A stretch of 64,000 nucleotides of DNA from Diadema setosum (GCA_033980235.1 CM067062.1:15961801-16025800); one strand, 5' to 3'; counted from the stretch's first letter, positions 48,301-61,065 are shown. Numbers and translations are program-made. The notes: a model not told the origin generated them from the letters alone.

Positions 48301-51300
48301 TGTGCAGCTCATTGAGAGACTTTTGAGATTTTATTAAATTTCATCACCTCTACAATTTTTGGATATTATAGTTGCAATTAAAATATCATGCAAATGGAAC
48401 TTTAAAAAGTCCATAAAGACCATATCTTTCTCAGTTTAGGTCCAATTTGATGAAATCTCCACCATCTTGTCCCTCTTAGTTTGTCTATTCTTCTGAAAAT
48501 GGTGCAGAAGTAAACTTACAATATGATCACAGTCTAATAAACCTGGTAGTAGTTGGCTTCATTCTGTATGCAGAGCTACAAGCACACATTAAAGAAATGT
48601 CACTGTTAATGTGTGAGCATGATTTTATAGTTGAACAGGAAAACAATTAGAGGAGTACTATAGAGCAAGCAGTAAGATATTGCTGTGAGGAATACAGCAG
48701 AGAAAGGTGGCAATGACTTTCTTTTCATCCTATATTCACATGTGTATTGTTCATCTTCAGCATATTACATGTATGTCCAGATATAACTAGTATCAGCTAC
48801 ATGTATGCTGAGGGAAATTTGATGAGTCTTAACAAACTGTTGCGGCAAATTTTGCTTGTAACTCACAGTTCTAGATATGAGGATCCTTTTTGTGATTTGT
48901 TCTGTTATGTTGTAATCAGTGTATTCTTGTAATAATGTTTTCAGGGTATGGGTCTACAGCCTCTTACAAATATTGCTATGGACATTTTATCGACTGATTT
49001 GACAGCTTTTAACCCTATTTTAACTGGGCTATTTGAGACCAAGTTTTTACTGGGGGGGGGGGGGGAGGGGTCAATTTGACCCCCCCCCCCCTTCAGATCT
49101 CGGCCGCCGATCACGCGATCGCCGCAAAATTTTGCATGAAGATAGAGCCGGATGTCATCTACAAGATTACATGGTCATACAATAGAAAAATATTGGTTTT
49201 CTATTTTTAGTTTTAAGTTAATTATGCAAATTTATGCATGAAATCATATTTTCACCTATAACTCCATTAAAAAGACTGAAGGATTGCTAAATTTTTGTGT
49301 CAGAGTTCCTCATGACACATCAAACAAATTTGTCATTAAAAAATAGCACAATCATAAACAATTTCTTTTGTTTTTTATTGTTTTTTTAATTTCTTATAAA
49401 TGTATTTTATTGTTTTTTCGACCTTTTGTTTTCTATTGTTTTTTTGACCTTTTGTTTTCTATCGTTTTTTGCCCAAATTTGTTGCAGGCACTTTTTCAAG
49501 CTTATCTTCATTAGAATTGATTAATTTCAATGGTTAAAAAGTTGAAATAATCTAATTTATATCAATTAAACCAAAAAACACAATTTGCATTGGATTTGCA
49601 CACAATATCATGAATTTGAGCTGTTTTCGGATTGACATGCATATGCAAAACATTGCGTAACTTCAGAACGGTTTACCCGGACGTCGTACATTTGGTCTCA
49701 AAATATGCAGGAGACTTCAATGAAAAAAGTCATGAAACGACGCTGCAAAATCTTTGCGTGTTGCGGAATTGTGGCGCGAAATGTCGAGGGGGGTCAATTT
49801 GACCCCCCCCCCCCCCCCAGTTAAAATAGGGTTAAAGTGTTGAGTCCCCCACTGTGTTTGTCCCTCTTTGTCACTCAGGTAAAAGGACTAGGAGAGCTGG
49901 GGCTACTGGGTGTGTCTGTTCCAGAGAAGTACGGTGGCACAGGGCTGGACTACCTGGCCTACGCCATTGCCATGGAGGAGATCAGTAGGGGGTGTGCTAG
50001 CACGGGGTGCATCATGTCAGTTAATAATGTGAGTGAGTAGCATGCTGCTCAAGTGTGTTGCAACATATTTACTATTGTATTAACAGCATGTTACCCGTCT
50101 GGCTTTTCTCTAAAGAACTACCTAACGTCCATGCAAATTGAATTCCACAGTGATGATTGTGGTGATAGTGGTCGCCTATCTATATCTTTTCCCCATGAAA
50201 GTCTCAAAGTCCTACAGATTTTAGCACAATACACAACAGGTTCCCAAAGGCAGTGGATTATTAAACAGCTAGAGATGAAACTGATTGTGCTTTGTTCATC
50301 CTCTTAAATAAATTTCCATTCATTTTATACACCTAGATTTAAAACAATAACGGTCAGAGAGATGGCAACTATTGCTTTTTCAATTGTATTTGTACAAAAA
50401 TACTGCAGATTTCATGGCGAATACTGTTTCCCTAACTGTCATACTACACATGTCTATAACAGGGTAGGTACAAATACAATTTTCAACCAAAACATGCCTT
50501 TTTAGCTCTCAGAATGCTGCAATGCTGTCTACAAAGTTGGCATCCCTGCAGTCATGACAAAGGAATAGACATTGTTGAGTTGAGATCAGAACTCCTTTGT
50601 TACATAACCTATGTGAGTAGTTAGATCCTTACTTATGAGAAAGAAAACTGTCGACATTTCAATAATAGATCAGAGCATATCTGTGTTGTAACAATTTGTT
50701 TTTGTTTAGGATTCAGTAACATTATGGCCAAGATTATTAACTGTATGCAAAGAAATGTGGTTTGTCTATTTATGCATGTGTGTTTTATTTTTGTTTTTTC
50801 TTTCAGTCTTTGTACCTGGGTCCCCTCATGGACTTTGGAACCGAGAAACAGAAGGACGAATTTGTCAGGCCTTTCCTGAATGGGGACAGGGTAGGATGCT
50901 TCGCTCTAAGTGAACCAGGTATACACAGCTGCCAACAAGTAAAATGTATTTTTACAATACTTTAATAGTACACTGTATGTTTTTTTGTCATCCCCGTCCC
51001 CTCAAAAAGATTACATCATAATTTCAAAGGATATAAAAATCTATTTCTGAAATGAAAGAAAAGGTGGGTGTGTTATTGCGTACCGGTAGGGGTTATTTCA
51101 GATTTGATTTAACATGATTGATATGGTCTCTTTAAAAACAAACGAACAAATTAACAGAAACAAAATGCACTACATACCTTCAAATTGTAGTTGTGTTGGC
51201 CAAGAAAGCATGTAGCACAAATTCATTTGTTACCTGTTGTGTGAAAGAACATATATTCTTGATTGCTCAAGTCAAAAATGAATTAATGAGCTTCCCAAAC

Positions 51301-54300
51301 AAACATTGGAATTAGCACTGCATGCAGGCTTCAATGCCAAATTTTAACCTACAGTGACTTCCCTTGCTTCTCAGATCTTTGAAAATCAGTAGTACTATTA
51401 TCCCTTCAGTTGTATGATTGTGGTTTGAGCTATTGAACTGGACAATATACTGTAAACGTGGTTTCCTTCACGTACAGATACTTTCGCGGTTTCCATCGCT
51501 GCTGACTTTTTCGCGTGTATTTTAATTCGCGGTCGGCAAAATCTGTGAATTCACAGCCGGCAAAAACTGTTTTATTTTGGGCACGAAAACCCCAACTATA
51601 ATCCAATTACTCTTTTATCTATTAAATAGAAATTAGAATTAAAGGCAGGCTTACCTGAAATCCCATCACTCGAGTACTTTTTAACATGCTTGTACCTACA
51701 TTGCGCGGTATCGCTGTGTGTGTGTTGAGCATCAATACACTCAATGCGCAGAATCTCCATGTGTGCATGTGCGCAATAGCGTTGTAACAAGCGGCGAGTT
51801 CAAAACATTTTCGTGTGATGTTGAATTTGCGGTTCGACCTCAAAGCGCAAAAAGCGCGAAAATAAAACCACCGCGAAGGAAACCACTTTTACAGTAATGA
51901 CTTTTGGTAACTGGAGATAAGTAAGCTTGAGTATTTATACTAAACAGCAATGCCACCATGTACATTACAATAACTTGATGATACTACACCCTTAGTGACT
52001 GAATGGTGTGTAATTGTGAAATTTCAGTGCTTAAGCATGGGTGTGTCTTCTAGATTTCATTGGTAAGATTGGAAGGGAAAGTAGTCTTTGAACAGACCAG
52101 CTCTTGTCTAGTCATCTGTTTAATGTTTGTAAAGTGGTCTACATGACAGAGAAAAACTGGACCAAGTATATGGCTTCATCGTGTTTACATAGACAATGGC
52201 AGTGACGCTGGAGCGGCATCAACTACAGCTCGTCTGGACGGTGACCACTGGGTGCTGAACGGGGCAAAAATGTGGATCACCAATGGATACGAAGCTGAGG
52301 CTACAGTGGTCTTTGCCAGGACAGATAAAGCTATGAAGCACAGGGTATGTCTAGTAACAGAAGATAACAATGTCAAATCCTCTTGATCTATATATGGGAC
52401 TACAGAGTGGAAGAGACAAGGTGTTCCTGATGTGACTTGTGATTTTAACCACATTTTATTCAGTAGATAGATAGTGGTGAGACAGCACAAGTGAGGGGAG
52501 TATGTAGGGCAGCAGGTTCTCTGCTGTTTAATTGAATTTAAATAATTATTGCGCGAAACGTCGGGGGGGGGGGGCAGATCCCCCCCCCCCCCCCCCCTTG
52601 GCCTGATTAGGGTTAAAGATGAGAACAGTGCTCACCATTATGAGTCCTTGCCTCCGACCATAGATAAGGGCTCTCTCCCCCAACACTCCCTTTTCCTCAC
52701 TCTTGGTGATGTTATGATGAGAGGCCGAAAGCTTTGACAGTGTGAGGGACTTGCAGAGTACAGGAATCCAGCCAACTGCAACATAGACGGAGTAGCCATC
52801 ACTTTCTAGCTCTTCCAGTATCTGTCTGATTTAATTTTGAGGTGGAAGTGTGCACCAAATTTACATGTGCTGACTTTTAGCTCAAATGCTGCCTTCAAAA
52901 AAGAAGAAATTTTTGTATAGTCCTTTTCCTGTGTTGAGTGCATTGTCTAGTCGTATACAGTTGAGAAGTCATCTTTTGCTCAAGTTCAGCTCTTGCTCAT
53001 GTGGTATGTACATTAAATTATTTTTTATTCATGATTATGACAGGATCACAATGGGAAATTTTTGGTTGTGTTTTGGTTAGGGAAAGACTGGAAAAAATGA
53101 TGATGTAAAGTTTTTATACTTTTATCTCATCTTTTACTCATCTCAGAGATAGTGATATCAGAAGCCATGTGAGTTTACCTACTGAGCTTTTTATCTTTTG
53201 CTGGACATTGCTTTTTGTCATGACATCAGCAAACATGTTATGTAACACCCCGTCTGGGCAAAGTGGACCAAATGCGCAGTGAGAAGTTCAGTGGTAGCAC
53301 CGCCAGCCGACTCAAGTTACACAATTTAATAGTGGCTATCAGAAACAATTAGGGGCCTGTTTTGTGAGGAATTGCATGTATGTTTCATCAATTTCATTTA
53401 CTGAAACACACTCAATGCTCATTGTTTGTTTGTTTATCATGCCTGCATGCATCGAACTATGATTACTGAAGCGTACAATAGTTGTGCGCCTCCTTAGTAA
53501 TTCAGGCTTAGGTCACTCCATGGCAATTTCTTGTGACCTGGAAAAGTCTGCATGTGTATTGCACGTCATATGACATAATGTTGCCAAACTTCATTTCTCT
53601 TAACCATCGTGTAAGAAATTCACAACATGATTTATTGATATTCAAGAAAGAAACTTGATTAAAGTCCAGTCATGAGTTAAAGGGAAAAAAAAAAAGAAAA
53701 TAGATGTGCAAGTCACTTTGTAATTTTCTCAAATTCCATGGACACATGCCGAGCTACACACATTGATATACAAATCTCTCCTTTCAACTGGCTATGTATT
53801 TCTTTTTAGGGAAACACAATGTCCAAAAAGTGTGAGATGTGTACACTCAACCAATGTCACTTAAAATTTGATAGGACCCTGCATTGTAAATTTGTGTATC
53901 TTGCTCCACCTGAAATAAACATGAAGTAATATTTATCTTGATACTTATTTCATAAGGGCACCCTATTGGCTGTTTTAGAGCACGTTCCCTGAAGCATTTG
54001 CTATATTCACAAGTTACATTAGTTACAGTTACCATAGCAACAGCTTGGAACAAGCCAGTCATTGTTTGATAAAAGTAGTTGATGATCGCAATGGCGCATA
54101 CTGTTTTTGTATCATACAAACTAACAGTGACGTCCATCTAATCGTAACATGGCAGATTCATGTATAAGGCTTGTGATCATCGTAAGCTACAGTGAGTGAA
54201 CTCATCTTGACCAAAATTAATACGCTGGCAAATGACTGATTATTAACAATTCTGCTAACATATCGTGTCTGTGTGATTATTTGAAATAATTGCAATTATC

Positions 54301-57300
54301 TTTATTGCCACATTCAGTCTTGATTTAGGCAAATGGTGGCACAGCGTACCATGCTACAGTGTACCGAGAGGGCTTTGGAGGAGGGTAATCGCATTTTAAA
54401 GGGGATGGCTAGTAACTGATCAATCCTTGTGGGATTCATATAAGAGTACATTATAATATATCTATTGTTGTGTGAAATTATTTGCTTCAGAATGGTCTCA
54501 TATTCAAGTAATGTGCAGTTTAATCGCTCCGTCACTGTACAGGCATGCTAACCTGGAAACATTAAACTGCACATTACTGTAAAAGTGGAAATTTTCGCGG
54601 TGTTGAAATTTTCGTGCATTTCGCGCAACCAGAAACTAGCGCGAAAATAAAAGCCCGCAAATATTTTTGCTTGCCATATGATCTTGTGCATGATGTCTAG
54701 ATTCCGCGGAATTAAAAACATGCGAAACTCTTCTGACCCGGCCAAGCGCGAAAAATTAATCGCGCGAAAATATCCACTTTTACAGTACCTGAATATGAGA
54801 CCATTCTGAAGCAAATAATTTTCACAGAACAATAGATACATAATGTACTGTTAAATGAATCCCACAACGATTGGAACAATCATCCCCCAGCATTCGCACT
54901 GATTCCCACTGATCATTTACTAGCCATCCCCTTTAAGATAATTATGCTCTGCCATGTTCGAAAACTGGAGACTGAATGCCCCCTATGACTTAGACGTCAG
55001 AAATCTACTCTTTAACTGGAATGTGAATACCATGATAGTTCAATCTGATTTGGTGGGGGTATGACAAGAGCTTAGAATGAGAAGGTACTAGAGTGTGAAG
55101 TATGCATACGCCCTGTACAATTGCTTTGTGAGAGCACGGGGAGACATGAGGTGGTAGGCTCACCCCTCATGCTAACACGCTAGCATAAGAGCACCGAGGA
55201 GTAGCCAAATCAAGAAGTGCATACTCGCATAAAAGTTAAAAAGTTCAAACGCACATTGTAAAAATGTTACTTGAGCGCGCAAAGTCCGCCATTACTAAGT
55301 GGGTAATGGCAGCCTCCATGAAATCTCAAGACGCCATTGTATACATGTAGCTCGCCATCTAGTGATGGTGAGGAGAAAATCTCTTTGGGGTATGATTAAA
55401 TCAGTGAGTCAATGACATGAAAGTTAATTAGCGGGTTGGAAAGTGATATTTAGGTGCTTACATTGAGTCTGTTCTTTAACATGTATTTTTGTCATGACTA
55501 GCATACTGTGATGGTTGCATTTTTAAAGCTAGATCTTTATTTTCTTCTTCTTCTGCTCTGTGGACCTGTCTCTTTTTGCAGGGTATCAGTGCCTTTGTCG
55601 TCCCCAAGCCATACGACGGCCTCTCACTCGGCAAGAAGGAGGACAAGCTGGGTATCAAGGCCACATCCACGTGTCAGCTCATCTTTGAAGACTGCCGCAT
55701 CCCAAAGGAAAACATCCTGGGTCAGGAAGGGATGGGGTTCAAAATTGCTATGGTATGCCTGATTCTATTTTTTTTTTTTTTTTTTTGGTTTCATTTATTA
55801 TTCATTGATTTGTTGAGTAAATTAGTACAGAAGGTTTATGTATTCTATGGATTTAATAGTCACATAATATTTATATATTTGAATTATCTAGGACAGTACA
55901 GCAAAATAGCTTCAAAGAGCTTGTGCAGCACAGTGGAATACATAATGTACATGTATAAATTAATTTTTTTGTGCTGAGCAAACAATTCATTAGTATTACT
56001 ACTCTTGCTAGCTCTGCTTTTGTTGTACCTTGTCTGTGTTTTGTTATTGTTACTCAGTTTACACATGTTGTTGCATTAAGGACATTACAATGTGATGAAC
56101 CTCATTTTAATTGTTATGTACTAGATGATACAGAACATGTTGCATTCAAGTTCAGATTGTCCAATGATTATTTGTCAAGTGATATCAACATGATTGTAAT
56201 CAAGAGTCTTGAATGAAGTAGAACCTTAGACTTCCCAATTTCACTGACAAGATATTGATTTTGGGTTCAAAATAAGCTGCTTTACTTCCTAAATAGTATC
56301 TTATGGTATTCCAATATACAACAGTTATGCTACTTTTTGAAAAGTCTAAATGAAGGAGTTTAGTTGACACAATCACTTTGTCCATTAGCATGTACTAGAA
56401 TTCACTCATACGAGCAAGAAGGTCAGTCTCTATGAAGAGTTTTATTGCCAAACAACTTAATTTCCATTCTTGTTAAAGGTGCATAGTCCCGGTAGTGTAG
56501 AGGGCGCTGTTGATGATACTGCCGATCACCGTTAGCATTGATACGAAGATTACCGAAGTTGAGCTGTCATCAAGAGTAAAGTGCGTAGGTGATGCTAAGT
56601 AATATTGTCTTCGTTGTCTTCTCTGCGCATCACGCAGTCAGTAGTAATGCCAGGGTGCGTGCATATGTACTTCTTATTATGACATCACAAAAGAAGTTTA
56701 CTAAAGCTGCCATCCCCCTCAGCCGAATCATGAGCCGAACTGTGATCCGACCACTGACTACAGTGAATCGGACTTCTTCGGACTCGGGGAAGTGGGCCAA
56801 AGCGTAAGTGCTGAAGAGGAGTCGATAGCGTAGGTCTCTATAGGAATCTTGCGCCCACATACACATTTGACTAAAACACCGGGACCGTGCACCTTTAAGT
56901 TTAGATATATGCAATTCAAAAACAAGGTATCATAGAAATATACCTTTAATTGCTTACATAAATGTCATCTCAGCGTGGCAACAAGAAGTAACAGCATCGT
57001 ACAAACTGCTTTTTGTAGCCACAGACATGATGTGAATGTACTTCAAGTTTTGGCATGATGGTCATCTCTTTCCCTTTACAGACCACACTGGACGCAGGAA
57101 GAATCGGTATCGCTGCGCAGGGCTTGGGAATCGCCCAGGCAGCCGTCGACTGCGCTGTGGACTACGCCACAAAGCGGACTGCCTTCGAGCAGCCAATCTC
57201 ACGGTTCCAGATCATCCAGACAAAGCTGGCCGACATGGAGGTGCGGGTAGAGAGTGCCCGGCTGCTGACTTGGAAGGCAGCCATGTTGAAGGACGCTGGA

Positions 57301-59490
57301 TTGCCCTATACAAAGGTTAGTCTTGGCTCAAGACTGCACCACCATTCTTGGTCATAAATATGTATTATTTTGAATTTTACCTCTGTGTCCATGGAATTTC
57401 ACTGAAGTATTTGTGCATCACTTGCATAGAGTGTCACTTGAAAATATCAAGAGAATCTTCCTCAAATGGTACTGTACTGTACGGTGATGGAATTACAGAA
57501 CATGATGTGTATAATTTTACAGTGCTCATCGCTTCAGGAGACAAGTTTTTCTCCCATTTGAGGGGTGCTCCCGTGTAAGCGATGGTCGGTATTGGCCCGT
57601 GCAACCCACACAACATGAAGCCAAGTATGTGGGCATAACATTAAACCATGCAGTCGTCACACCCGACGATAACCACGGCGTCAAATACCTACACTCTACA
57701 ACACGCAGACCCAAAATGGCGATAAGAAAGGACATGACATGGCAGTCTCACAATTTTGGCAAATGCATTATCGGAACAAACCTCCATTTATTTGATCCAC
57801 AAAATAACCCTCTTTTAGAGTTGAAAATACATACCGTTAAGTTCCGTGTTTAGATGCACCCGTGTATAAGACAGACACAACCTGACTTTGGCACTTCAGA
57901 AAAACAAAATGATTAGCGATCGTAATGACAATTTGATGGTATGGTGCAAGAGAGCTACAGCGGGAAGAGAGCTCAGTCTGATGGTGCACGATAAGATGAC
58001 GCTCAATTAGACCGCCTCTACTGCACTACATCTCATTGTCTAATGGCAAATGTTTAGACTGCAGGCGGCATAATCTATCGGGAACTACTAAGAAAATAGT
58101 CCTACTGGCAAGGAAATCAAATCCCTGTAATTTTTTCTAAGGATTATTTTTAGACATTAATACAGGGACAATGGAAGTGTTTCAGCCAGATTTGTCACGA
58201 TAAAGCGGTTCATGGTCCCGATTGAGGGGTGGAAATAACACATGAAAATGTTGTTGCATCAAGTTTTGTTGCACATAAGCGGGGTTCCTGCTTTTAAAAG
58301 CGGTTCCCGATTAACGGGTGAGCACTGTATTCAGTTTGATTAGTACTTTGTTTGAATAGTTATTAGCTGATTATGGTGTGTTTGCTTATATCTGTGTCCA
58401 TTTTAGTGTTGGTTGGTTTTAGGAATGTGTGAGCTGAAAAGCCTGTAATGTGCCAAGTCTTTTTGATTGCTTTGAAATTATCTATGTGCATATTCTCTTC
58501 CATTTAGCTCTCTTTCAATCTCTTTTTAAACACATTAGGAAGCAGCCATGGCAAAACTAGCAGCATCAGAGGCAGCGACTTACTGTGCTCACCAGGTAAG
58601 TTATAGCATTTCTATGAAGATGCAATCTGTATGCATTAGATCCTGGCATGTTAAGGAAAAGGATATGAGCAAGGTTTCCAGTTGTCAGGGTAACCCATTG
58701 TGGTGGAGATAGGCACAGCATTAATGATTACAGTGTAACCTTGTTTTAACGAGTCAGATATAGCAGGATACTGTCAAAGAAGAAATATTTGTTGCACGAA
58801 ATTTTTTACGAATTCAAGCTGACAGCCTTTTTCCCCGGCACAAAATTTTCAAGAATTGCCACTGTTTTTGTAAGTCTTTTCGTAATTTTGCAAGTCTTGG
58901 CTCCTTGTGATATTTGTGATAATTTATATGTTTTACGCTATCTGATAAAACAAGGTTATTTTGCAGGTCCCATTACTTTTATTTGTATCCCTGACATAAC
59001 AAAATACCCAATATAACAAGGAAATTGTTGTTCCCAGTCCGAGTTTTTACGAGGTTTCCCTGTAAATTGGTACAGTGCATTCCCGTTATAACTAACACAC
59101 TTATAACAATATTCTGGTTACAATGCAGTAAAAATTAAGACCATAACATTATCAGCTGTATGTTTTTTATTGTTTATTTGTCTAGTTATAACAAAATTTT
59201 GATGTAACGAAAGAAAAGTGCTGGTCCCAAGGACTTCATTATAACAGGAGTCCACTGTAAATCTTTCTGTTTCCTATGACTTAAAAAAAAAAAGATGATA
59301 ATAAAACAATCCTCTTGGTGTCACCCAGGCCATCCAGGTACTGGGAGGAATGGGCTTTGTCACCGACATGCCAGCTGAGAGACACTACAGGGACGCCAGG
59401 ATCACAGAGATCTATGAAGGAACCAGCGAAATCCAGAAACTCGTCATCGCCGGACAGATGCTGAAGAAGCACGCGGAGATGATGAGCTAG
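45277..59490 (+). CDS. ACADS: Short-chain acyl-CoA dehydrogenase, mitochondrial, 9 exons, 415 aa
   Basis: Exons: 45277-45337, 48063-48211, 49879-50028, 50807-50918, 52193-52344, 55582-55752, 57082-57315, 58539-58595, 59329-59490 (1248 nt including TAG). Every intron is GT-AG and phases agree. The product is a flavoenzyme of mitochondrial beta-oxidation that dehydrogenates short acyl-CoAs (butyryl-CoA) and passes electrons to ETF. The first ~25 residues ([20 protein letters not shown]) are basic with no acidic residue, like a mitochondrial presequence. The N-terminal helical domain includes [20 protein letters not shown]. The signature [13 protein letters not shown] lies near 153-165, the second signature [20 protein letters not shown] at 365-384, and the catalytic base Glu392 in [10 protein letters not shown]. 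Length and motif order match human SCAD (412 aa) throughout, which separates it from medium- and long-chain paralogues. Confidence 0.96.
45338..48062 (+). other. ACADS intron 1, no inner gene seen
   Basis: 2.7 kb. A moderate-GC patch at 45420-45632 has a minus-strand ORF without recognised domains. A poly-C run lies at 45977-45990. No MITE with clear ends was found. Confidence 0.4.
48063..48211 (+). CDS. ACADS: ACADS exon 2
   Basis: Acceptor tgcag|GTC, donor CAG|gtaatg. Codes the first helices, [20 protein letters not shown], matching the human HQMLLQTCRDFAEKEL segment. Confidence 0.93.
49013..49831. mobile_element. 819-bp TTAA-flanked element in ACADS intron 2
   Basis: Inverted ends ccctattttaactggg and cccagttaaaataggg lie between TTAA at 49009-49012 and 49832-49835. 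Just inside both ends sit poly-G/poly-C runs and mirrored gtcaatttgacccc words. No transposase is visible, so it is a non-autonomous piggyBac-type element. Confidence 0.85.
49879..50028 (+). CDS. ACADS: ACADS exon 3
   Basis: Acceptor ctcag|GTA, donor AAT|gtgagt. Codes [20 protein letters not shown] and the [20 protein letters not shown] block. A TTAA-type MITE ends 47 bp before the acceptor. Confidence 0.96.
50807..50918 (+). CDS. ACADS: ACADS exon 4
   Basis: Acceptor ttcag|TCT, donor CCAG|gtatac. Codes [19 protein letters not shown] and GCFALSEP, the first half of signature 1. Confidence 0.95.
51450..51894. mobile_element. TA-flanked MITE, ctgtaaacgtggtttcc ends (ACADS intron 4)
   Basis: Left ctgtaaacgtggtttccttc and right gaaggaaaccacttttacag are inverted, flanked by TA on both sides. 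Contains many cgcg words (cgcggttt, agcgcgaaaat). Same family as 54577-54785. TA duplication suggests Tc1/mariner-type mobilisation. Confidence 0.8.
52193..52344 (+). CDS. ACADS: ACADS exon 5
   Basis: Acceptor acatag|ACA, donor AGG|gtatgt. Completes the split Asp codon and codes [19 protein letters not shown] and [19 protein letters not shown], the FAD-binding beta-domain. Confidence 0.95.
52548..52612. mobile_element. Truncated right end of the 49013-type TTAA element
   Basis: gcgcgaaacgtcgggg, poly-G, poly-C, then gcctgattaggg followed by TTAA (52613-52616), which resembles the right end at 49770-49835. The left part is missing. Confidence 0.55.
54400..54932. mobile_element. TTAA-flanked palindromic MITE with another MITE nested at its centre (ACADS intron 5)
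   Basis: Ends aggggatggctagtaactga and tcatttactagccatcccct are inverses, between TTAA at 54396-54399 and 54933-54936. The arms carry gcttcagaatggtctcatattca and its mirror tgaatatgagaccattctgaagc. The turn is occupied by the insertion at 54577-54785. Confidence 0.85.
54577..54785. mobile_element. Nested TA-flanked MITE, ctgtaaaagtgg ends
   Basis: ctgtaaaagtggaaattttc and its counterpart tatccacttttacag are inverted, with TA on both sides (54575-54576, 54786-54787). It shares cgcgaaaat-type words with the copy at 51450-51894. The host palindrome is interrupted exactly at its borders. Confidence 0.85.
55582..55752 (+). CDS. ACADS: ACADS exon 6
   Basis: Acceptor ttgcag|GGT, donor ATG|gtatgc. 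Codes [20 protein letters not shown] and [20 protein letters not shown]. Confidence 0.96.
57082..57315 (+). CDS. ACADS: ACADS exon 7
   Basis: Acceptor ttacag|ACC, donor AAG|gttagt. Codes the start of the C-terminal helical domain: [20 protein letters not shown] and [15 protein letters not shown]. Confidence 0.96.
57520..58327. mobile_element. 808-bp TA-flanked non-autonomous element (ACADS intron 7)
   Basis: Left cagtgctcatcgcttcagga and right acgggtgagcactg are diverged inverses flanked by TA. Inside the right end, aagcggttcccgatt and aagcggggttcctgc repeat. Termini resemble pogo/Tigger-type ends; no transposase frame was recognised. Confidence 0.7.
58539..58595 (+). CDS. ACADS: ACADS exon 8 (57 nt)
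   Basis: Acceptor attag|GAA, donor CAG|gtaagt. Codes [19 protein letters not shown], which aligns with human [19 protein letters not shown]. Too short to show as an independent ORF. Confidence 0.95.
58731..59062. mobile_element. TA-flanked pogo-like MITE (ACADS intron 8)
   Basis: Left cagtgtaaccttgttttaac and right acgaggtttccctg form a diverged terminal inverted repeat of the cagggaaacctcgttataac type, flanked by TA. Inner words ataacaaggaaattgttgttccc are typical of such elements. Confidence 0.7.
59073..59257. mobile_element. Second TA-flanked pogo-like MITE (ACADS intron 8)
   Basis: Left cagtgcattcccgttataac and right ttataacaggagtccactg are inverted and flanked by TA (59071-59072, 59258-59259). 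It starts 10 bp after the previous element and ends 71 bp before exon 9. Confidence 0.75.
59329..59490 (+). CDS. ACADS: ACADS exon 9: catalytic Glu and stop
   Basis: Acceptor cccag|GCC. Codes [20 protein letters not shown] and [19 protein letters not shown] with catalytic Glu392, ending KKHAEMMS and TAG. Confidence 0.97.
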   Translation, partial: AIQVLGGMGFVTDMPAERHYRDARITEIYEGTSEIQKLVIAGQMLKKHAEMMS

Positions 59491-60912
59491 TAGCTCGCAC
59501 AACGACTATGCACATTCACCAGATTTATCCAAGATGGCACTTTTGATTGTACATATAGCTGTGCATATGTGTATAAAGAAAAAAGGATTATATAAAAGTA
59601 TAGCAATTGGCCAGGAATGTGAGGTAGAAGACTTCTTGATGCTAACAAGTCACAGGTTTGATATGTGTTCATGGTAAAATAAGATGAAGATACCGCCATG
59701 ATGTATTAAAGAGCCCGAGTTGAGGCTCAAGAATCACTAATTTTTTGCAAAATTTAAGTTGAACTTTGACCTTTTCACTTATTCCAAATTTCATAATGTC
59801 ATTCCAGGGAGAGGTAGAAAAGATATGGACCCATTACGTAGCTTTCTCTGGCTAATATTATTAACCTTTCTGTGAGATTGAAAACTGAACAAAACCCAAA
59901 TGAAAAGGCTTCAAATTGCAACTGATCACATTTTTATTTTACTTTGTGATGAGATGCTGGTCGTCAAAATGCCCAATATCAACATCATTTTTGTGATGAC
60001 AATAGATTGTTTATTTGACGTCAAGTCTGAAACGGCTGTGTAAGTCTTTAAAGCCATGCCACAAAATTTACACACATTCTCTAGAATTGTGCAATTTCTT
60101 CAAAATTGTTGATATTTAAAGGAAAGAAAGAGAGGGAGAGAGAGAAGAAGAAGATTGGTCTCACCTGAGACATCATCTCAGTAATGGAGAAGTACACGTA
60201 TATTGTGTCAATGTCATTCATTGTGTGTTTTCCTGAAAATGCAACTAACTTTTGTCACACCAAGAAGGTTCACGAGATTGGAGTGTTAAACAAAAGTCTT
60301 ATTCCCTTTGATCTCCTGTTTGATGCCGCCACTCAAAACTATTTGAAACATGTGCTAAACTAGAGCTGCCCCCACCAGTTAACAAGTCAGTGGATTCATG
60401 TGTCCCTGCAGAATAGCCAGTCACTCTGAAAGAAGATATGCCTTTATGACGGTATTTACGATGCCATCCCTTTTAATGAAAGAGGAGCAATGCATAGTGG
60501 TATAGACACAAGATGCTTGAATAAAAATTGCACCTAAATGGATGAAATAAACATCAAAATTACTCTGCTTTATGTGGCTTTTAATACACTATTAAATCTG
60601 ACTGTTAAATACTTTGGAGCATACCTTTAAAAAATTGATTGAAAAAGTCTGTTGGTATTGGGGGGAGTTTGCTCTTTTCAAATCAGGCCTTATGTGCTTT
60701 TCTAATGATATGTATAAAAAGGCAACAATGAAAAGGAATTTTTGTTTGTTTTGTCTCCCCCATACAAAGTAAATGTTAATCTGGCTTTTAGTGACAATCA
60801 TACAACAATTCAAACTACACAGTTCTTACTTGCACTCATTCCTTCTGCTCTGAATTCACTGAATTCTTCATTTCAAGTGGTAAAGTGTCCAAGTCGCCTC
60901 TGTCACATAGTA
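59491..60912 (+). other. Probable ACADS 3' UTR and flank
   Basis: No gene seen. Candidate polyadenylation signals aataaa occur at about 60520 and 60545. GA-rich run at 60121-60150. The transcript end cannot be fixed from sequence alone. Confidence 0.45.
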
Positions 60913-61065
60913 CAGTGGAACTGTGTTATAAAGAGGTCAGATATTTATAACAACCACTATAGAATAGCAAGGAGATTTTGCAGGTCTCAAATCTATTATT
61001 TCTTCGGTTTGTGTACCCTGATTTAGTGAGAAACCTGATATAGCAAGGTCCATGTTATGATGGAT
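60913..61065. mobile_element. Decayed pogo-like MITE
   Basis: cagtggaactgtgttataaa after TA at 60911 and, towards 61050, tagcaaggtccatgttatgatgg as a diverged inverse. Words match the two elements in ACADS intron 8. Confidence 0.5.
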
